This document shows positions 23,901-35,608 of a DNA stretch of 64,000 nt, one piece after another; position 1 is the stretch's first letter, and each line of letters opens with the position of its first letter. The DNA lies in assembly GCA_024449915.1 (NCBI GenBank), contig JAMZAV010000638.1, positions 62,001 to 126,000 of the forward strand, read 5' to 3'. Origin of the DNA: Sweltsa coloradensis (taxonomy: Eukaryota > Arthropoda > Insecta > Plecoptera > Chloroperlidae). The translations under genes were made by a program, and so were the position numbers. The notes below the pieces were generated by a model. That model searched no databases. It was not told the DNA's origin and worked only from the letters and a program-made list of their open reading frames with translations.

Positions 23901-25485
23901 ATTTGATTCTGCTGCAAATCATTCGAATTTACAGTTAATCTAAAACCAGTATCATCTTTTGAAAATTCGGTCGAATATTTTTCCCACTTTGAGTATATTT
24001 TTAATTCTATTGTTTTGTAAACGCTTGTTTATGAGATGACAAGTTTGGTAAAGCTAGTTATCTTGAGGCCATGCATATTATATGGTAGGCTTCTATGTAA
24101 AATAATATTATGATACCTTAACGTGGTGTGAAGCTCTCATCCGACGACTGTATAATAATGTAATTTCAAAATTAAATTTACATTCAAAACCGTATGTCGC
24201 GGAGGACGGAAGCCAAGAGAACGAGATGACTTTAAATGTATTTCCCCCCCCCCTCTTGCTTCTTTTGAATTCGTTCTAACATACTTCTTCTTTTCTTAAA
24301 ATTATGAAACCGTGCGCTGAAATTTCAACACTTAAACTTTGAACAATCTGAATGGAGCAGCATATTATGCTTGCCTGGTTTAGCTTGCCGGCTAAGTTCG
24401 CGTTCAAGGCAAGGAGATTAAATTCACATTAATCCTCCCGTAAGTGTATTTGTGTAAACATAGACTTGAGTCTGCTTAAACCTTCAATAGTACCAACTAT
24501 ATTCGTGCGGTTCTTGCGTCAATTTCGAATAGTCTACAGTATGGTTAAAAATAGACCAATTTCAATTTTACATTTATCGAGGAGAATATAAGAATGATAG
24601 GAGTTACTACTAAATTCGCAGAAAACACAAAATGATAACACATGAATTACAAAATAAAGCTATTTAATAGTAATATTACATAGTTATAAGGTACAAATTC
24701 ATAGAATTTTGTAATTTTCTCCTGGCTAAAGAATCGAATCGAATCTACTCATTCTTGTTTGACAACTTTTGAAGGAGAAATCATCTCCAAAAAAGATCTA
24801 TTGCTCCCCCTCAAATGATCTTTACATAAACAAAACTACCTTCACAAACCATATCTGGATAATAACCTCTAGAGGCGAATGTGGTTCTGATAGAGTAGCA
24901 GTTTCACGGACACTCCAGCAACCCTCACCGAGTTATTGGTATATACATAGAAGCTCACCGCTGTCTGTGATTCATGATGATGACTATTTCAACCCATTTT
25001 CTCTGATTTACTTCCATGGAGTTAGTGTTAAACGCAATGACATCGGAATGTTAGTTAATGCACTAGCTCAATTAGACCCTCATACCTATATGGACTCGTG
25101 GCTTATAACATGTATGTTTAGGCCATGGCGTTGTTAAAGTTAACCATTTAAGCAAAACTAAATGTACTATCCATTTTATTATTTAATTCAAATTTAAGTC
25201 TTTCTCGGCCCAGAATATTATCATGACAATTATTCGGATCATTTAAAAGCGTCGATTATATTACATTACCTTTTAACGTTACAAATCATCCGATGATCTA
25301 ATTTTAATAACTTTATTTAAAGCAAATAATGTGTTTTAATTATTGTTGTTTCTACTAATTCGTTGGTCGTATACATGAAACAAAATGCACTGTTTGCTAA
25401 GACTAATTGTGAGTTTCCTTATAGCATTCTATTTAGAAAATTTATTATCCTTACATTAGTTTATTGTTGTTTTCAAAAGTCCTTT
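20941..25485. other. No gene seen; very AT-rich, with a GC-richer patch near 22150-22450
   Basis: About 4.5 kb without a recognisable exon or repeat; 22600-23600 is especially AT-rich. Two frames were considered. One is 117 codons on the minus strand (22260-22613). The other is 122 codons on the plus strand (24769-25137), which opens with TTG and has no ATG near its start. Neither shows a domain or convincing splice sites, so I do not call genes. The patch near 22150-22250 is CpG-containing and could be regulatory. Confidence 0.35.
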
Positions 25486-25592
25486 AAATGGCTTGATTAA
25501 ACTATCCGTGGATTAAGGTTTCGAAACGTATCTACTACATCTCGGAAATGCGCATCGCTTTGCAGTTTACGCCTAAAGTTTCCCACTATGAC
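25486..25592. repeat. Dispersed repeat R2, second copy
   Basis: Direct partner of 20345-20452. It starts near CCGTGGATTAAGGTTTCG and ends near CTAAAGTTTCCCACTATG. Confidence 0.6.
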
Positions 25593-25927
25593 TTGTTGAG
25601 TTGTATATTTTTAATTGTAATGTAATACAATATTCTGTATAAAACCAACGTGCAGAGAGAAAAGTGTAATCCCTCTGTTTTGATAGCTAGGTTTAACTAC
25701 GATCACTACAAAATTTGGTTTTTATTGGCTTATTGTATTTAAATTTCACCTACTAAAATCAGTTGTGACTAATTAATCCTTTTTTATTATTCATTTGATG
25801 AAAGTTTAAAACTTGCAATTACATTTGTTGATAATATTACTGTAAAGTTGGAATTGAGAGTTAAGATTGCTCTTGAAAGTGAAAGCCACGACGAATGAAA
25901 AAAGTTTGTAAAATATATATTTTTTTT

Positions 25928-26051
25928 AGAACACTACCCAGTTAAAAGAACTACGCAATCACCCTCGAATATGCCGGCAGCATCAGCTGGAATATTCACT
26001 AAAATATTAGGTAGTTTGTGAGTGGTTAGTAGTTTTAACTGGGAATGTTCT
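25928..26051. mobile_element. 124-bp palindromic MITE-like element
   Basis: The left end AGAACACTACCCAGTTAAAA and right end TTTTAACTGGGAATGTTCT pair as imperfect inverted repeats of about 20 bp, continuing weakly inwards. No coding content. The target duplication is not clear. Confidence 0.6.
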
Positions 26052-27205
26052 GAGGTGTATTTTAATTTGATCTCTTCTTGTTAATAAGTTGTGTTTTTTT
26101 AAAACACAACACTTGTAACTGATTTTAGTTTTATGTTTTTCCTACACATACATTGAATGTATTTTCCAACGTCCTAAGATTAAACGTGATATTTTTCTTT
26201 GACATGTCCATAATCGGCGTCTCATGGCACCGGATGTTGCCAATAGCCACAAGCACTGTTGCCACCACATGAAGGTTTTGTTTTTTTAAAAAAGCACAAC
26301 AATTCCCACAGAAATGAGAAAAATATAGTTTTCACTAAAAAAAATACGTTCAAAAAAATTATTCGCGTAATTAAATGGGTAACACATTTTAGTAGCGAGA
26401 CGTTGACATAAACTTAAAGTGAAAAAACTGTAGGCAGTGAACAAGACAACATGTTACATTTGCTTTACACTCTGACTTGTTCACGCCCCTCATCGTCTCG
26501 AATAACCAAGGTGCATTAATATGAGACCTTAAGTTATATCCAATCAATCAATCACGTGTGCATGATACCGTATATTAGCCATTTTAATATAACGTAGCCA
26601 TAAAACTATTTATAAATAAAAATTTGTTATAAACCTTTTTTTATTAAATTTGTTAACACAGTTATTATTGTTTGCTATTCGAGATATGCTTTGTTTTTTT
26701 TTTGCCAAAATTCTCATATTTTGTACTCGAGTGCTTACTTGCAATTCACTGTTAACTGTTTTCTTGATATCGATAGTCTAAAAGTGTTATACCAAAACTA
26801 TGCAGATGAAGCTTATGTTTGATTTGAAAATTTTACCACTCATCTCAATTCTTATATTCATTTTACTTGACGTAGAATACAGTTATATCTATTTATTCAT
26901 TCAGTTATAAAAACAGATTGATAATTGATGACAATAAACAAAACGTAGTGCAAACTTAAAAATAAACTGTAGTTTATACGGAAAACAGTGAAACGGCAAT
27001 GTATAACAAGACAACAATTTCTGCTGATAACACATTTCAATAGAATATAAAAAATGTGAAAATGTATTATGACATTCTTACATTCTCATTCATTTACGGA
27101 AAAAGTACTTTATTTACATTGTTGCTAAGACTCACAACCACAAAGTATTTTTTTTATCCCGGAAAAGGAGAAAAATGTCTGTTTAAATTTCTTTAGGATT
27201 TTGTT
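26052..27205. other. No gene seen; small perfect hairpin near 26090
   Basis: The sequence GTTGTGTTTT, three T's, AAAACACAAC forms a 10-bp stem at about 26089-26111. An AATC-repeat patch near 26540-26556, preceded by GAGACCTTAAG, may be an eroded SINE tail like that at 4225-4408. Otherwise featureless. Confidence 0.35.
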
Positions 27206-27380
27206 TCAAGTCTCGTGAAGAATGGCGTCAGAAACATCCGCCCAAGGAGCTACAAACATCACTTGAACGATCTTGAAGAGTCGTTCACTCCCACGCCGTG
27301 ACTTAAACGTTTCCTGAACTTCATCCCCAATAAAGTCCGTCAGGGGAATCCCCATAGAAGCATAGGCTGCATTTAAGCTG
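27206..27380 (-). CDS. Candidate terminal coding exon, unidentified
   Basis: The minus strand has an open stretch encoding NAAYASMGIPLTDFIGDEVQ and continuing through FKSRRGSERLFKIVQVMFV to APWADVSDAILHET and a TGA stop at 27203-27205. It lies in a GC-richer island inside AT-rich DNA. A TGA immediately precedes the only upstream ATG, so either that ATG starts a 62-residue protein or the segment is a 3' exon entered at CTCAACAG or AAATGCAG. Residue composition looks protein-like (balanced charge, hydrophobic patches). I recognise no family. It could also be a fragment of a processed pseudogene. There is no supporting neighbour. Confidence 0.3.
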
Positions 27381-27510
27381 TTGAGACGGCACATTCATTC
27401 GGCGTGTCAAAATAAAACGTATAACATCGTTTTAAATATCTTAAAGCTTCTTAAATACTAGAATAACACTTCAATTAGATCACATTGATGTAAAGATGAT
27501 AAGTGTAGTT

Positions 27511-27642
27511 AGTGAGTGAGTGAGTGAGTGAGTGAGTGAGTGAGTGTTGTGTAATTTATTTATTGTGTATGTGTGAGTGTGTGTGTGCGTAAGTGAGTGA
27601 GTGAGTGAGTGAGTGAGTGAGTGAGTGAGTGAGTGAGTGAGT
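27511..27642. repeat. GAGT tetranucleotide microsatellite, two blocks
   Basis: The tetramer AGTG repeats at 27511-27546 and 27592-27642. The blocks are separated by a GT-rich spacer (TGTGTGAGTGTGTGTGTGCG) that looks like a degenerated part of the same array. Confidence 0.95.
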
Positions 27643-29195
27643 AATTTTGTAAAGATAAAGATATTTATATTTGTTCTATTTCCTTACAATACAAACTAAG
27701 AAATATACCTGCTAGTGCGTACACTACTATAAATTTTGTTCACCAGAAAATAATTGATTAAATTTCTAAGATACCCCACATGTGTCGGTGTGTAATTTTA
27801 TAAATGTGTGGGATTGAGATTGCCAGATGCATGATTGTTATGTTACTTATGCTTTCAATATACATTAAGTGCAGTAGTAAATTCTATAATAACGTGTTGG
27901 TTTTTATGTAAGTCAATGAGGAAGAGCATAGATCTAAAGCCAATGTTATTCTAGTAATTTAAACGGTGGTTCTCACAGAAAACAGGCTGTTTTGCTGTTC
28001 TGTAGACAATTTCAATATTTAAATCGTCTTTCATTTAAAGAATTTCTTTCGATGTCTTACCACTCCTACCTTTAAATCGGTAATAAACAACATGCGAAAT
28101 CAAATGGAATGGTGAACTTTGAAACTCATTTCAACGACCATAATTTTTTTTGTACGTAACCAAAACTTAAATTGATTTATTTTCCTCGTTTAATGAAATA
28201 CATGTTTACAGTTTTTAAGTAACAACTTTGAATATTTGTTTTTAAATTTTGTTACAAAGTTACCAGAGGCGATGAAACTCTTTAAATACGGTGAATAATA
28301 TTCTATACACGGGCTTACGAGTTATTACATTATAAATTTTAAAGAACACGTGCAAAGTATAATAAAAATACAAATCGTTTAAAAAAAGATATATGTTAGT
28401 TCTCTCGCTTTACTATTATAAAGATTATGGCATTACAATGAGGAATACTAAGATGTAGGTCTTTGAGGTAAAGCAGACCTTTTATAAAGATTTATGTACA
28501 TGATCCGGTGTCTACTGTAGAGTGTATTGAGGTCGTCGTTAGGTCACAATTGCTAGGTGTATAACAGTTTATACATAGTTTAAAGGTAATGACAAAGGTT
28601 TTCCGGGGCATTATATCAGTATTCGATGTATAACTGAATAATTGTTCCTTTGTTACTGGCGTACTGAGTTATAAATCAATGGTTTGATTTACAAGTACAA
28701 AATCTTACCTTTAGTTGTTAGCGTCTATTTAATGAGACAATGTAATAGTTGGAACCTTATTACGTTTTTTAATGCTTCTCATGAATTTTGTGTTACTAAA
28801 CTCACTTTACTTCAGAGACAAATAATATTTTTGCAACTGTTAACTCGTATTTGTTAAGGGGCAATTTATATTTGTAATGTTATTTTGTGCTGCGTTTTCC
28901 AGCACACTGACAGTTGTTATATTTTTTATTTATTTAAAATTGCAACTTTTAAAATGCGTCCCTACAAACATACACTCCCAAAGGCGAAATAAACTGTAAT
29001 CTTTTGTTTGTGTGTGCTAAACGCTTTTTCAACTTAAACGGAGAAACAATTCTAAAGAAAGATTTTTACAAAATTACCATTATATTACTAAGTTACAAGT
29101 TGTAGCGTATAGTTATAAATGAGTAACTGATATAAAACCGGAGTTAACTATTGTATTCACAATTACGAAATCACCCCTAAAAGATTAATTAAACC
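27643..29195. other. No gene seen
   Basis: AT-rich unique sequence, no long frames, no repeats recognised. Confidence 0.4.
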
Positions 29196-29600
29196 TGTAG
29201 CTCGTGATGGTTATTGCCTCTTCTCTTCTTCCAACGCAGAAGATCCTGGGTTATTACCCTACTACAGACCATATTTTAATTTCTGGTGTGGACTTTAATC
29301 CATCAATTCTTTGCTGATAAATGTTTAAACTGTGACTTAAGACCCTTTTCAGCAATGAGTCGCACATCAGTTCTAAGATTGTTCCGAATTAGCCTTGTCG
29401 ATTCTGATGCTGCCCGCGGATGGAATCGTGTACAACTTGTTTGGTTGGTGTTTTCTATTTTACAGCCAAGGTGTATACGCCTATAGACAAGGTTGCCACA
29501 GTAAGGTCTCTAGTTGGTCATAGTTCACTCGTTGATGGCGTCGGCGCCGACATAGCTGGGTTGGTCTGCTTTAAGAGGTTATGGACATACATTTTAGCCA
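29196..29600 (+). mobile_element. SINE copy of the family nested at 2806-3266
   Basis: The head has TGTAGCTCGTGATGG, TCTTCCAACGCAGAAGATCC and GGGTTATTACCC, matching the tRNA-like head of the nested copy base for base in many places. The body has GATTGTTCCGAATTAGCC, TTGTCGATTCTG and CGCGGATG, and later GTTCACTCGTTGATGGCGTC and GGGTTGGTCTGCTTTAAG. All are recognisable in the other copy in the same order. The ATTT tail is missing, so the 3' end is lost or unclear. Overlapping 66-codon frames are shadows. Confidence 0.75.
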
Positions 29601-30444
29601 CATTTCTATTGCTCGGCTGACTGACACCACATGTGTTGTGGTGGACTTATAGGGCTATGCAGTTACACGTCTAAAATTGGTTTTACAACATTTAAAAAAA
29701 ATTGATTTTCACGATTTTTGATTTTGTTAAAGGGGCTATTGCTTAAAAAAAACTCTTTTTTACCACATCTATACGCGTTTAAAGTGAAATCCAGGGGCAG
29801 CACTGTCGGTGGGCGTAACGTGCATCATGGCCGGCCGGAGTAGCAAAGTAGTCCTTCCCTAAGCAGCAGTGTATAAACTGACGATTTGAATGCTCAATAA
29901 TCAATCGTTGGTGAATGTTGTGATATGTGATTTTGTTGTAAATTAATGTTATGACATTAGTTAGCCTGTTGTCATGTTCAGAATCATCCTGCAACTCATT
30001 GAAATATATTTAATTCCCTTTTCTGAAGAGTCAATTTAGGCCTACTTTTTCCGATCGGTCCCGATTTGATTTCCTACAAAACCAGATAGTTCCGGGCAAA
30101 ATTATAGGAAATTATTTTACTTGCATCCGTGTAATTTCTAAAAGACTAGACCTACAGGCATTTCGTTAACCCATGTTTTCGGAAAAAGCTGTTTCCGTAA
30201 CTTAACGTACGTCGTTGGTGGTGCACTGGTGCTAAACTCGGAAACTCGCTGCTAGGGCCTAGGCCCTCCTACGGAACGCCTAGATCTGTCCGGGAAACAA
30301 TTTCGTGCTATAAATTATTATTACCAGAATTATTTCTCCATGGGCGTTATATTATTAGTATTGACCAGCGTTAGTTTATATTAAATAAGTTGCCGAGCAG
30401 GCTCGAAAATATCAAACAAATGATTGATATGGTGTGTGTGTGCG
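29601..30444. other. No gene seen
   Basis: No recognised features. A short palindromic patch CTAGGGCCTAGGCCCT lies near 30253-30268. Confidence 0.35.
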
Positions 30445-30835
30445 CGCCCACTTTTAGGCCTAGAAATGAACGACCTTATGACAAGCTGATGCTTGATCAT
30501 CGCATGTTTTTAACAATCTTGCAATTTTATTTCATTCATAGATAGTTTTAATATCATCTTATACTATTTAAATGTCGCCTACAATATTTCCCCCGATTTA
30601 ACTGACGAAAACATCCGCCTACATTGAGAGCTGTGTGTAGGCCGCACACACGCCCACTTCTAGGCCTAGAAATGAACGAACTCATGACAAGCTGACGCTC
30701 CATCATCACATGTTTTTAACAATCTTACCAGTTTATTTCATTCATAGATAGTTTTAATATAATCTTACACTATTTAAACGTCCCCTACAATATTTTTCCC
30801 CCGATTAAACTGACGAAAACATCCTACCCTACTCA
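30445..30835. repeat. Tandem duplication, two units of about 206 bp
   Basis: Unit 1 (30445-30622) and unit 2 (30651-30835) share CGCCCACTT.TAGGCCTAGA, GACAAGCTGA, CATGTTTTTAACAATCTT, TTCATTCATAGATAGTTT and CTGACGAAAACATCC. They differ at scattered bases and small indels, so this is an old local duplication. Confidence 0.85.
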
Positions 30836-31229
30836 GGGTTACTTCAAATGTTATCGTCACCTAAGTTCAACTTTCACGCTTATTTTCATTAACATTTTTC
30901 TATCTAGGCTGTATACGATGTGGCTACAAATATTCCACTACACTTACAAACTCAATTTCATAAATAGGTGGTGTGGTTTTGTCTTTGTTGAGTGTTTATT
31001 TCAGTCATGATCCATTGCAAGTGCCATAGGAAAACATACTTATAAGCGGCCATATCGCAACGCAATGCTACTCCGGCGGGTTCGCGCTTCGCTCACCAGA
31101 TGTCAGCCACTTTGCTTTTAAATCCGAATAGCACAATACTACACTAAGATGACCGTTTAAAAAATCATATCTTGTAACTGAGATTTTACACGAATTTTTT
31201 CATTTTTTAAAATCCATATATTTGCGAAA

Positions 31230-31690
31230 ATTGGTATTTTGGAAAATTTCTTAAATCGGCTTTAACCTGTTTTTTTGTTCCACATAGTCCTACTAGCATC
31301 GTACCATATCTGAAATGCCCCTTTATATCATCGTGTCTTGAAACTGTGCACAAATATACTCTCAAACACGCAAAAATATGCATTCCAAAATCACACCCCT
31401 TCTTGGAAATCAGCATATTTTGACCGAACCACTTACCCAAATTACAAAACAAAACATAAAGAATTTACAGAAAAGGCTATAGAGTACGTCAATAATGGTC
31501 AATATTTTTTTCTGTCAAAATTCCTCCAAGATCACGGGACATAAAAGATCGGCCCCATGTTATTTCTTATGGGAGATATTTGCCGATGGGACCTAGCTCG
31601 AAAAATATAAAGTTTGACATTTTTTGTCATGGTGAACTGAATAATTTTTCTGTCAACTGCTAAATTCATTACTACTTAGCCTGATTGAAA
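31230..31690 (+). repeat. Dispersed repeat R1, second copy
   Basis: Inverted partner of 19345-19800, about 11.9 kb away. A 68-codon plus-strand frame and an 81-codon minus-strand frame overlap here. The minus frame begins FCNLGKWFGQNMLISKKGCD and resembles the translation of the other copy, which has stops. This could mean a decayed coding element. Confidence 0.75.
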
Positions 31691-31911
31691 TATATTTTTT
31701 GAGTTTAGTTGGTGAATACCCCTTTAATTAGTGCAAAATTAACTATATTCGTGAATTTTTTGTGGCTGATTGAGACAAAATTTTGAAAATATACGACTGT
31801 AGGTCTGTCAATGTAGGCATTATGGACAACTTTACAAAGTTGTATTCACTTCGGATGCTTTTTGGCCGAGCGAATAGCTATTTGCTAATTGCCAAATGTG
31901 TCCTATTCCCT

Positions 31912-31990
31912 TTTAAGTTGAATCCACCAACTGAAAATCAGTTATAGGACAGAGTCGGTAGAATCTTAATACGAATATATTTATTTGAGT
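31912..31990 (+). repeat. SINE 3'-tail fragment
   Basis: It contains CCACCAACTGAAAATCAGTT, a GTCGGTAGAATCTTAATAC segment and TATTTATTT. These follow the order of the 3' tail of the SINE at 2806-3266. The body upstream is not clearly preserved. Confidence 0.5.
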
Positions 31991-33225
31991 TCTCACTTTA
32001 TGAGTTACAAATCGGTCTGATACGAAATAAAAAACAGGTAAAATAAGAAATATAACTTTTAAAATATATTTTACTTTTTATTTTTATTTCTCAACACAGG
32101 CGTAGCGTTGAAGCATGCCTTTAAAGGGTATAACTCATTCACACTGTGTTTACTTCTACTCAACATTTAAAAATATTAATAATGATGATACAAAAATCAG
32201 TATTAAAACATTATAAATGGTCTATTATAATATTCACATTCATCGCACATCGTAAGTCAACTACGATGAGACGCTGGTCAAGGTGATAGTTTTGTTGTGT
32301 TAAAATGTACTAATGATGAATCACTTTATCTCAAAATCTCTCTTTTTAAATCTTTTATGATTCTTGCAAATTATAAATTGTCCACTGCGATGTCTACAAA
32401 TGACCATTGCGCGGATAAATTAACCATTGACTATTGATTTACGACAACCGGCTATAAGATGTGGTCAATTCCATTTGTATCAAAGTTCTTAGTTATTATT
32501 ATATTTTTGAGAAGTGCGAGTTTGCTATTTTAGTGTCGTCTTGTAAGGATCAACCTTGAGCTGAAGCGTTAATCATTAGTCAATAATCAATATTCATTGA
32601 TGTAGCCGCAAATTTGTTATAAGAATCATCACAATACTAATGAGGAATTTTCTGAGAATCAAAAGAGGTATGCAAATTATAAGCTCATGTTTGATGTTCA
32701 CTGCCTATACTTAACAATTTATGCTTATTGATCTGGCGTGGGAACGCAAATATATATGAAACGTCTGTTCTGAAATTATACGTCTCTAGTTGAAGCGAAG
32801 CCAATTAGCTTTCAGTCGGTACTTCACTGACTCTGTTAATGATGAAGTGTTTATTGTCGTTGTAATGAACTCACCCTATTATAATGACGTGTTTGTGAGG
32901 GCAGGAATATAATATCAATTGAGACTTGGGACTCATTTACGAAGTTGATACTTTGCCTCAACAATGATAGGCACTCATACACGCAACTGCGCTGAATTAC
33001 AAAAGTTAGTGTGTTCATCTTACTTTGTGTCTTTAAAACGAGGTCGCGAAATTTTAATACAGCCATTCGAAACCATAAATCATCACATGTACATCTGAAT
33101 TGCTTTAAACATGCAAATACAGCTTAAAAACGGTGCTGGTACGATTATTCAATTACGTTCCAAAAATAGGTTGACTGATGTTTTCTCATTTTCCATGTTT
33201 GATACAATGTTATTATAAGTTTATA
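31991..33225. other. No gene seen
   Basis: AT-rich unique sequence with only short frames. Confidence 0.4.
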
Positions 33226-33227
33226 AA

Positions 33228-33488
33228 CATGTTTTGTCATCGTTGGTAACATTGTTCTAAGCACCGATTCTTTCTCCAACAAGTTAAATACTGTTGTTGA
33301 CTTACAGTTTGGCAATCTTGATTCGATTGAATCGCTTGTTGTTCCCGAGCTCCGAGCCATCGGCCTGGCGTTGACAGATATTGAGCTACGCCCCGCGGAG
33401 CAGCTGGTGAAACTTTTTCTTCTAACTAAAGTTAAAACCATCTCTCCGACTCCTCCTTGCCGTTCGTTCGATAAAACCGACTCGTAGG
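33228..33488 (+). CDS. Candidate exon, unidentified and strand-ambiguous
   Basis: The plus strand is open for about 85 codons without an ATG and ends with TAG at 33486-33488. A splice-acceptor-like TTGTTGACTTACAG precedes TTTGGCAATC at 33308. The translation after it includes FGNLDSIESLVVPELRAIGL and then ALTDIELRPAEQLVKLFLLT, which looks protein-like. On the minus strand the same site reads as a perfect donor (GTAAGT) after a frame starting at an ATG at 33441. That frame gives MVLTLVRRKSFTSCSAGRSS and onwards, so a first exon of a minus-strand gene is the alternative. The GC-rich island 33290-33560 fits either. No known family is recognised. Confidence 0.3.
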
Positions 33489-35221
33489 CTCAAACCGATT
33501 GACATCCGTGTAATCGTCTATGATTCATGCGCCACCTCGGATGCATGAGTTTGGGGTGGAACAGCGAAACTTAATCGAGCGGCTAACTTATGGGGTAACT
33601 AGTCATTCCAATCGTTTTTGAAATAGGGTAGTCGATTTATTCCAGATGAATACAACACGTCAGCTATTACAATATAATACAAGGGGAATGATAATTAATT
33701 ATGTAAAAACCATTTAGAAAATTCTAAAAAATCAAACTGACGTATGCAATAAACATTGAAGAGAATTTTGAAAATGGAACGCAAAACTTTGTAAAAATGA
33801 TTGTCAATGGGTGTTGGGCCTTGAGTGGATTGGACGTGAACATGATCTGTGACAGGCCAATAAACACACGAACAATTCAGCGACCGCGCTCATATTTTTC
33901 TACTTCGATGTATGGAAGTAAAAACGTACAGCCAATGTGATGACATGCATTCATTTCCTGGGCAATAACTAGAGCCAAAACTCATATAAATCATTAATTA
34001 ACACATCGTGCTCTCTTAATAGTCGCTCTCGGTAATTTACGAGCAGGAATATCGCACCCTTCCATTTGATTGAAACCCAACGCTGGCGGATGCATGCCGA
34101 TCTCTGGATTCAATTGTTGGCCGAAATAATCAAATATTTTTGCCATCACTCACCCACATTGATCTTTCATAGATCGGCTCATGTTAAAGCTAATAATTTA
34201 TGAGCTGTATGCAATCAAGAGCTGGAATATGGTATTGTACAATAATAATTTTAATAATCGCCGGAGGCTAAGCCTCAGGTGGCGAGGGGAAATGACTAAC
34301 GGATGCAATATTGTACGTGCGCCCGTGATCACGAGTTTCAATTTAGTCGTTTGTATATGTAAAACGATTATGTCGTTTGAGTTTAGCCCTGGTAATTGTT
34401 ATAAAACGATTTTCTGTTGATATAAATAATTTTTGTTTTCCGTTTGAGAGAGAGAGAGAGAAAAATACAGAAAACACGAGAAAAATATAGGATCTAATTC
34501 TAGTAGTTCGACCGTGAGTAGGCCCTACGATTACAAATCGCATGTTTAGACGACACAAAGAGATAAATTAAACAAAGAATCAGTATTTATTTTCATAATT
34601 AGACGAGTTGGGTACATTCAGAACAACATTCAGAAAACAACGTTCAGGTGCATTATTTTGTTCAAGTCAACACAAACTGCAGTCAGAACTGTATTATAAA
34701 TAATATCGATATCATTGTGTTAACATGTGAATAATCACTCGTAATTCATCCATATTTCCTTCACAACATTTATTTTATTTAAATATGACCACAAATATGA
34801 ACTGCAATAATTGACGTTTTCATACTTATTAAGTGTTTTAAATGGTTTTATAAATTTATGGTTGGATAAATGGTGGAGGTGCCGGGTTATAATAATTTCT
34901 CTTGAAAGAATCCGGGCAGTGATTATCACTAGTTTTCACAAAAGGTTATTACCTTCCTTTTTCTATTAACAGAGGTTATGTTTTAACACATAATAATATT
35001 AATGATGGCACTTGTATGTTTAGGTTACTCTTTAAATTAATCAACTAACCGCATGTACTTATTGACACATTTTTGAATACAGAAGCAGGTATGGTAGATT
35101 TTGATATGAAACGAAAAACTTACTTATAACTTGTATGTCCGCTATATTATATCACCGATCTCTATCTAAATGGCCTGTGTTGATTACTCTGGTACCTGGT
35201 AGTGGAGTGGAAAGTTGAAGA
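33489..35221. other. No gene seen; GA microsatellite near 34445
   Basis: A short GA run at about 34446-34461. CpG-containing patches near 33520 and 34080 and otherwise AT-rich sequence. No recognisable exon. Confidence 0.35.
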
Positions 35222-35350
35222 ATGGCGTACTACAGCGAGGTGATACCTGCCCGCTGTAGTCTGTGTCACGACAAGCGCGCAATAACACAGCGACGCGTGT
35301 TAGTACATTATCATAACGCGGTTCAGTGGCCCGGTAACAGTCTTATTTAA
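35222..35350 (+). CDS. Small 42-codon ORF in a CpG-rich patch
   Basis: ATG at 35222 to TAA at 35348-35350. It encodes MAYYSEVIPARCSLCHDKRA and then ITQRRVLVHYHNAVQWPGNS with LI at the end. It has CpG-rich codons in an AT-rich region and a CxxC pair. It could be a micro-ORF in a promoter-proximal transcript, part of an exon, or chance. No family is recognised and no splice partner is evident. Confidence 0.2.
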   Translation: MAYYSEVIPARCSLCHDKRAITQRRVLVHYHNAVQWPGNSLI

Positions 35351-35437
35351 TTATTTTAGCCCCGCGAAATTCTTCAATATTTAAAATATATTTATATAAA
35401 CTTGGCTTTATAGTAGGCGACTATGACGCTGTTATGT

Positions 35438-35608
35438 TAGTACTTTAGACAGAAATTAAAAAAGTGACTACACCGGGGTCTTTATAAAATTATTTAGTTT
35501 TAAATTGGTGGCCGCATAGCTCAGTTGGTAAGAGCATAGCCCGGTAAGCTAAGGTCCCGGGTTCAAACCCCGGTGTAGTCACTTTTTTAATTTCTATCTA
35601 AAGTACTA
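35438..35608. repeat. 42-bp inverted repeat flanking a tRNA-like sequence
   Basis: The left arm is 35438-35479 (starting TAGTACTTTAGACAG) and the right arm is 35567-35608 (ending ATCTAAAGTACTA). They are reverse complements with a single mismatch over 42 bp. The right arm contains the 3' part of the tRNA-like T arm and acceptor strand plus 3' flank with a T run. So the left arm is an inverted copy of the tRNA-like gene's 3' half and flank. Confidence 0.9.
35510..35581 (+). tRNA. tRNA-like sequence, possible tRNA-Thr(GGT) or tRNA pseudogene
   Basis: The D arm is GCTC-AGTTGGTAA-GAGC (35519-35535). The anticodon arm is TAGC-CCGGTAA-GCTA (35537-35551), with GGT at 35543-35545. The T arm is CCGGG-TTCAAAC-CCCGG (35557-35573). 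An A box (TAGCTCAGTTGG) and B box (GGTTCAAACC) are near consensus, and a T run just downstream could terminate Pol III. Against a functional tRNA: the acceptor stem has one C-A mismatch and two G-T pairs, base 33 is C instead of T, and the base between D and anticodon stems is missing or mispaired. It may be a pseudogene or SINE head. Confidence 0.5.

Noticed and set aside
24769..25137. 122-codon plus-strand frame
   Set aside because: It opens at TTG, lacks a nearby ATG, shows no domain and has no evident splice sites.
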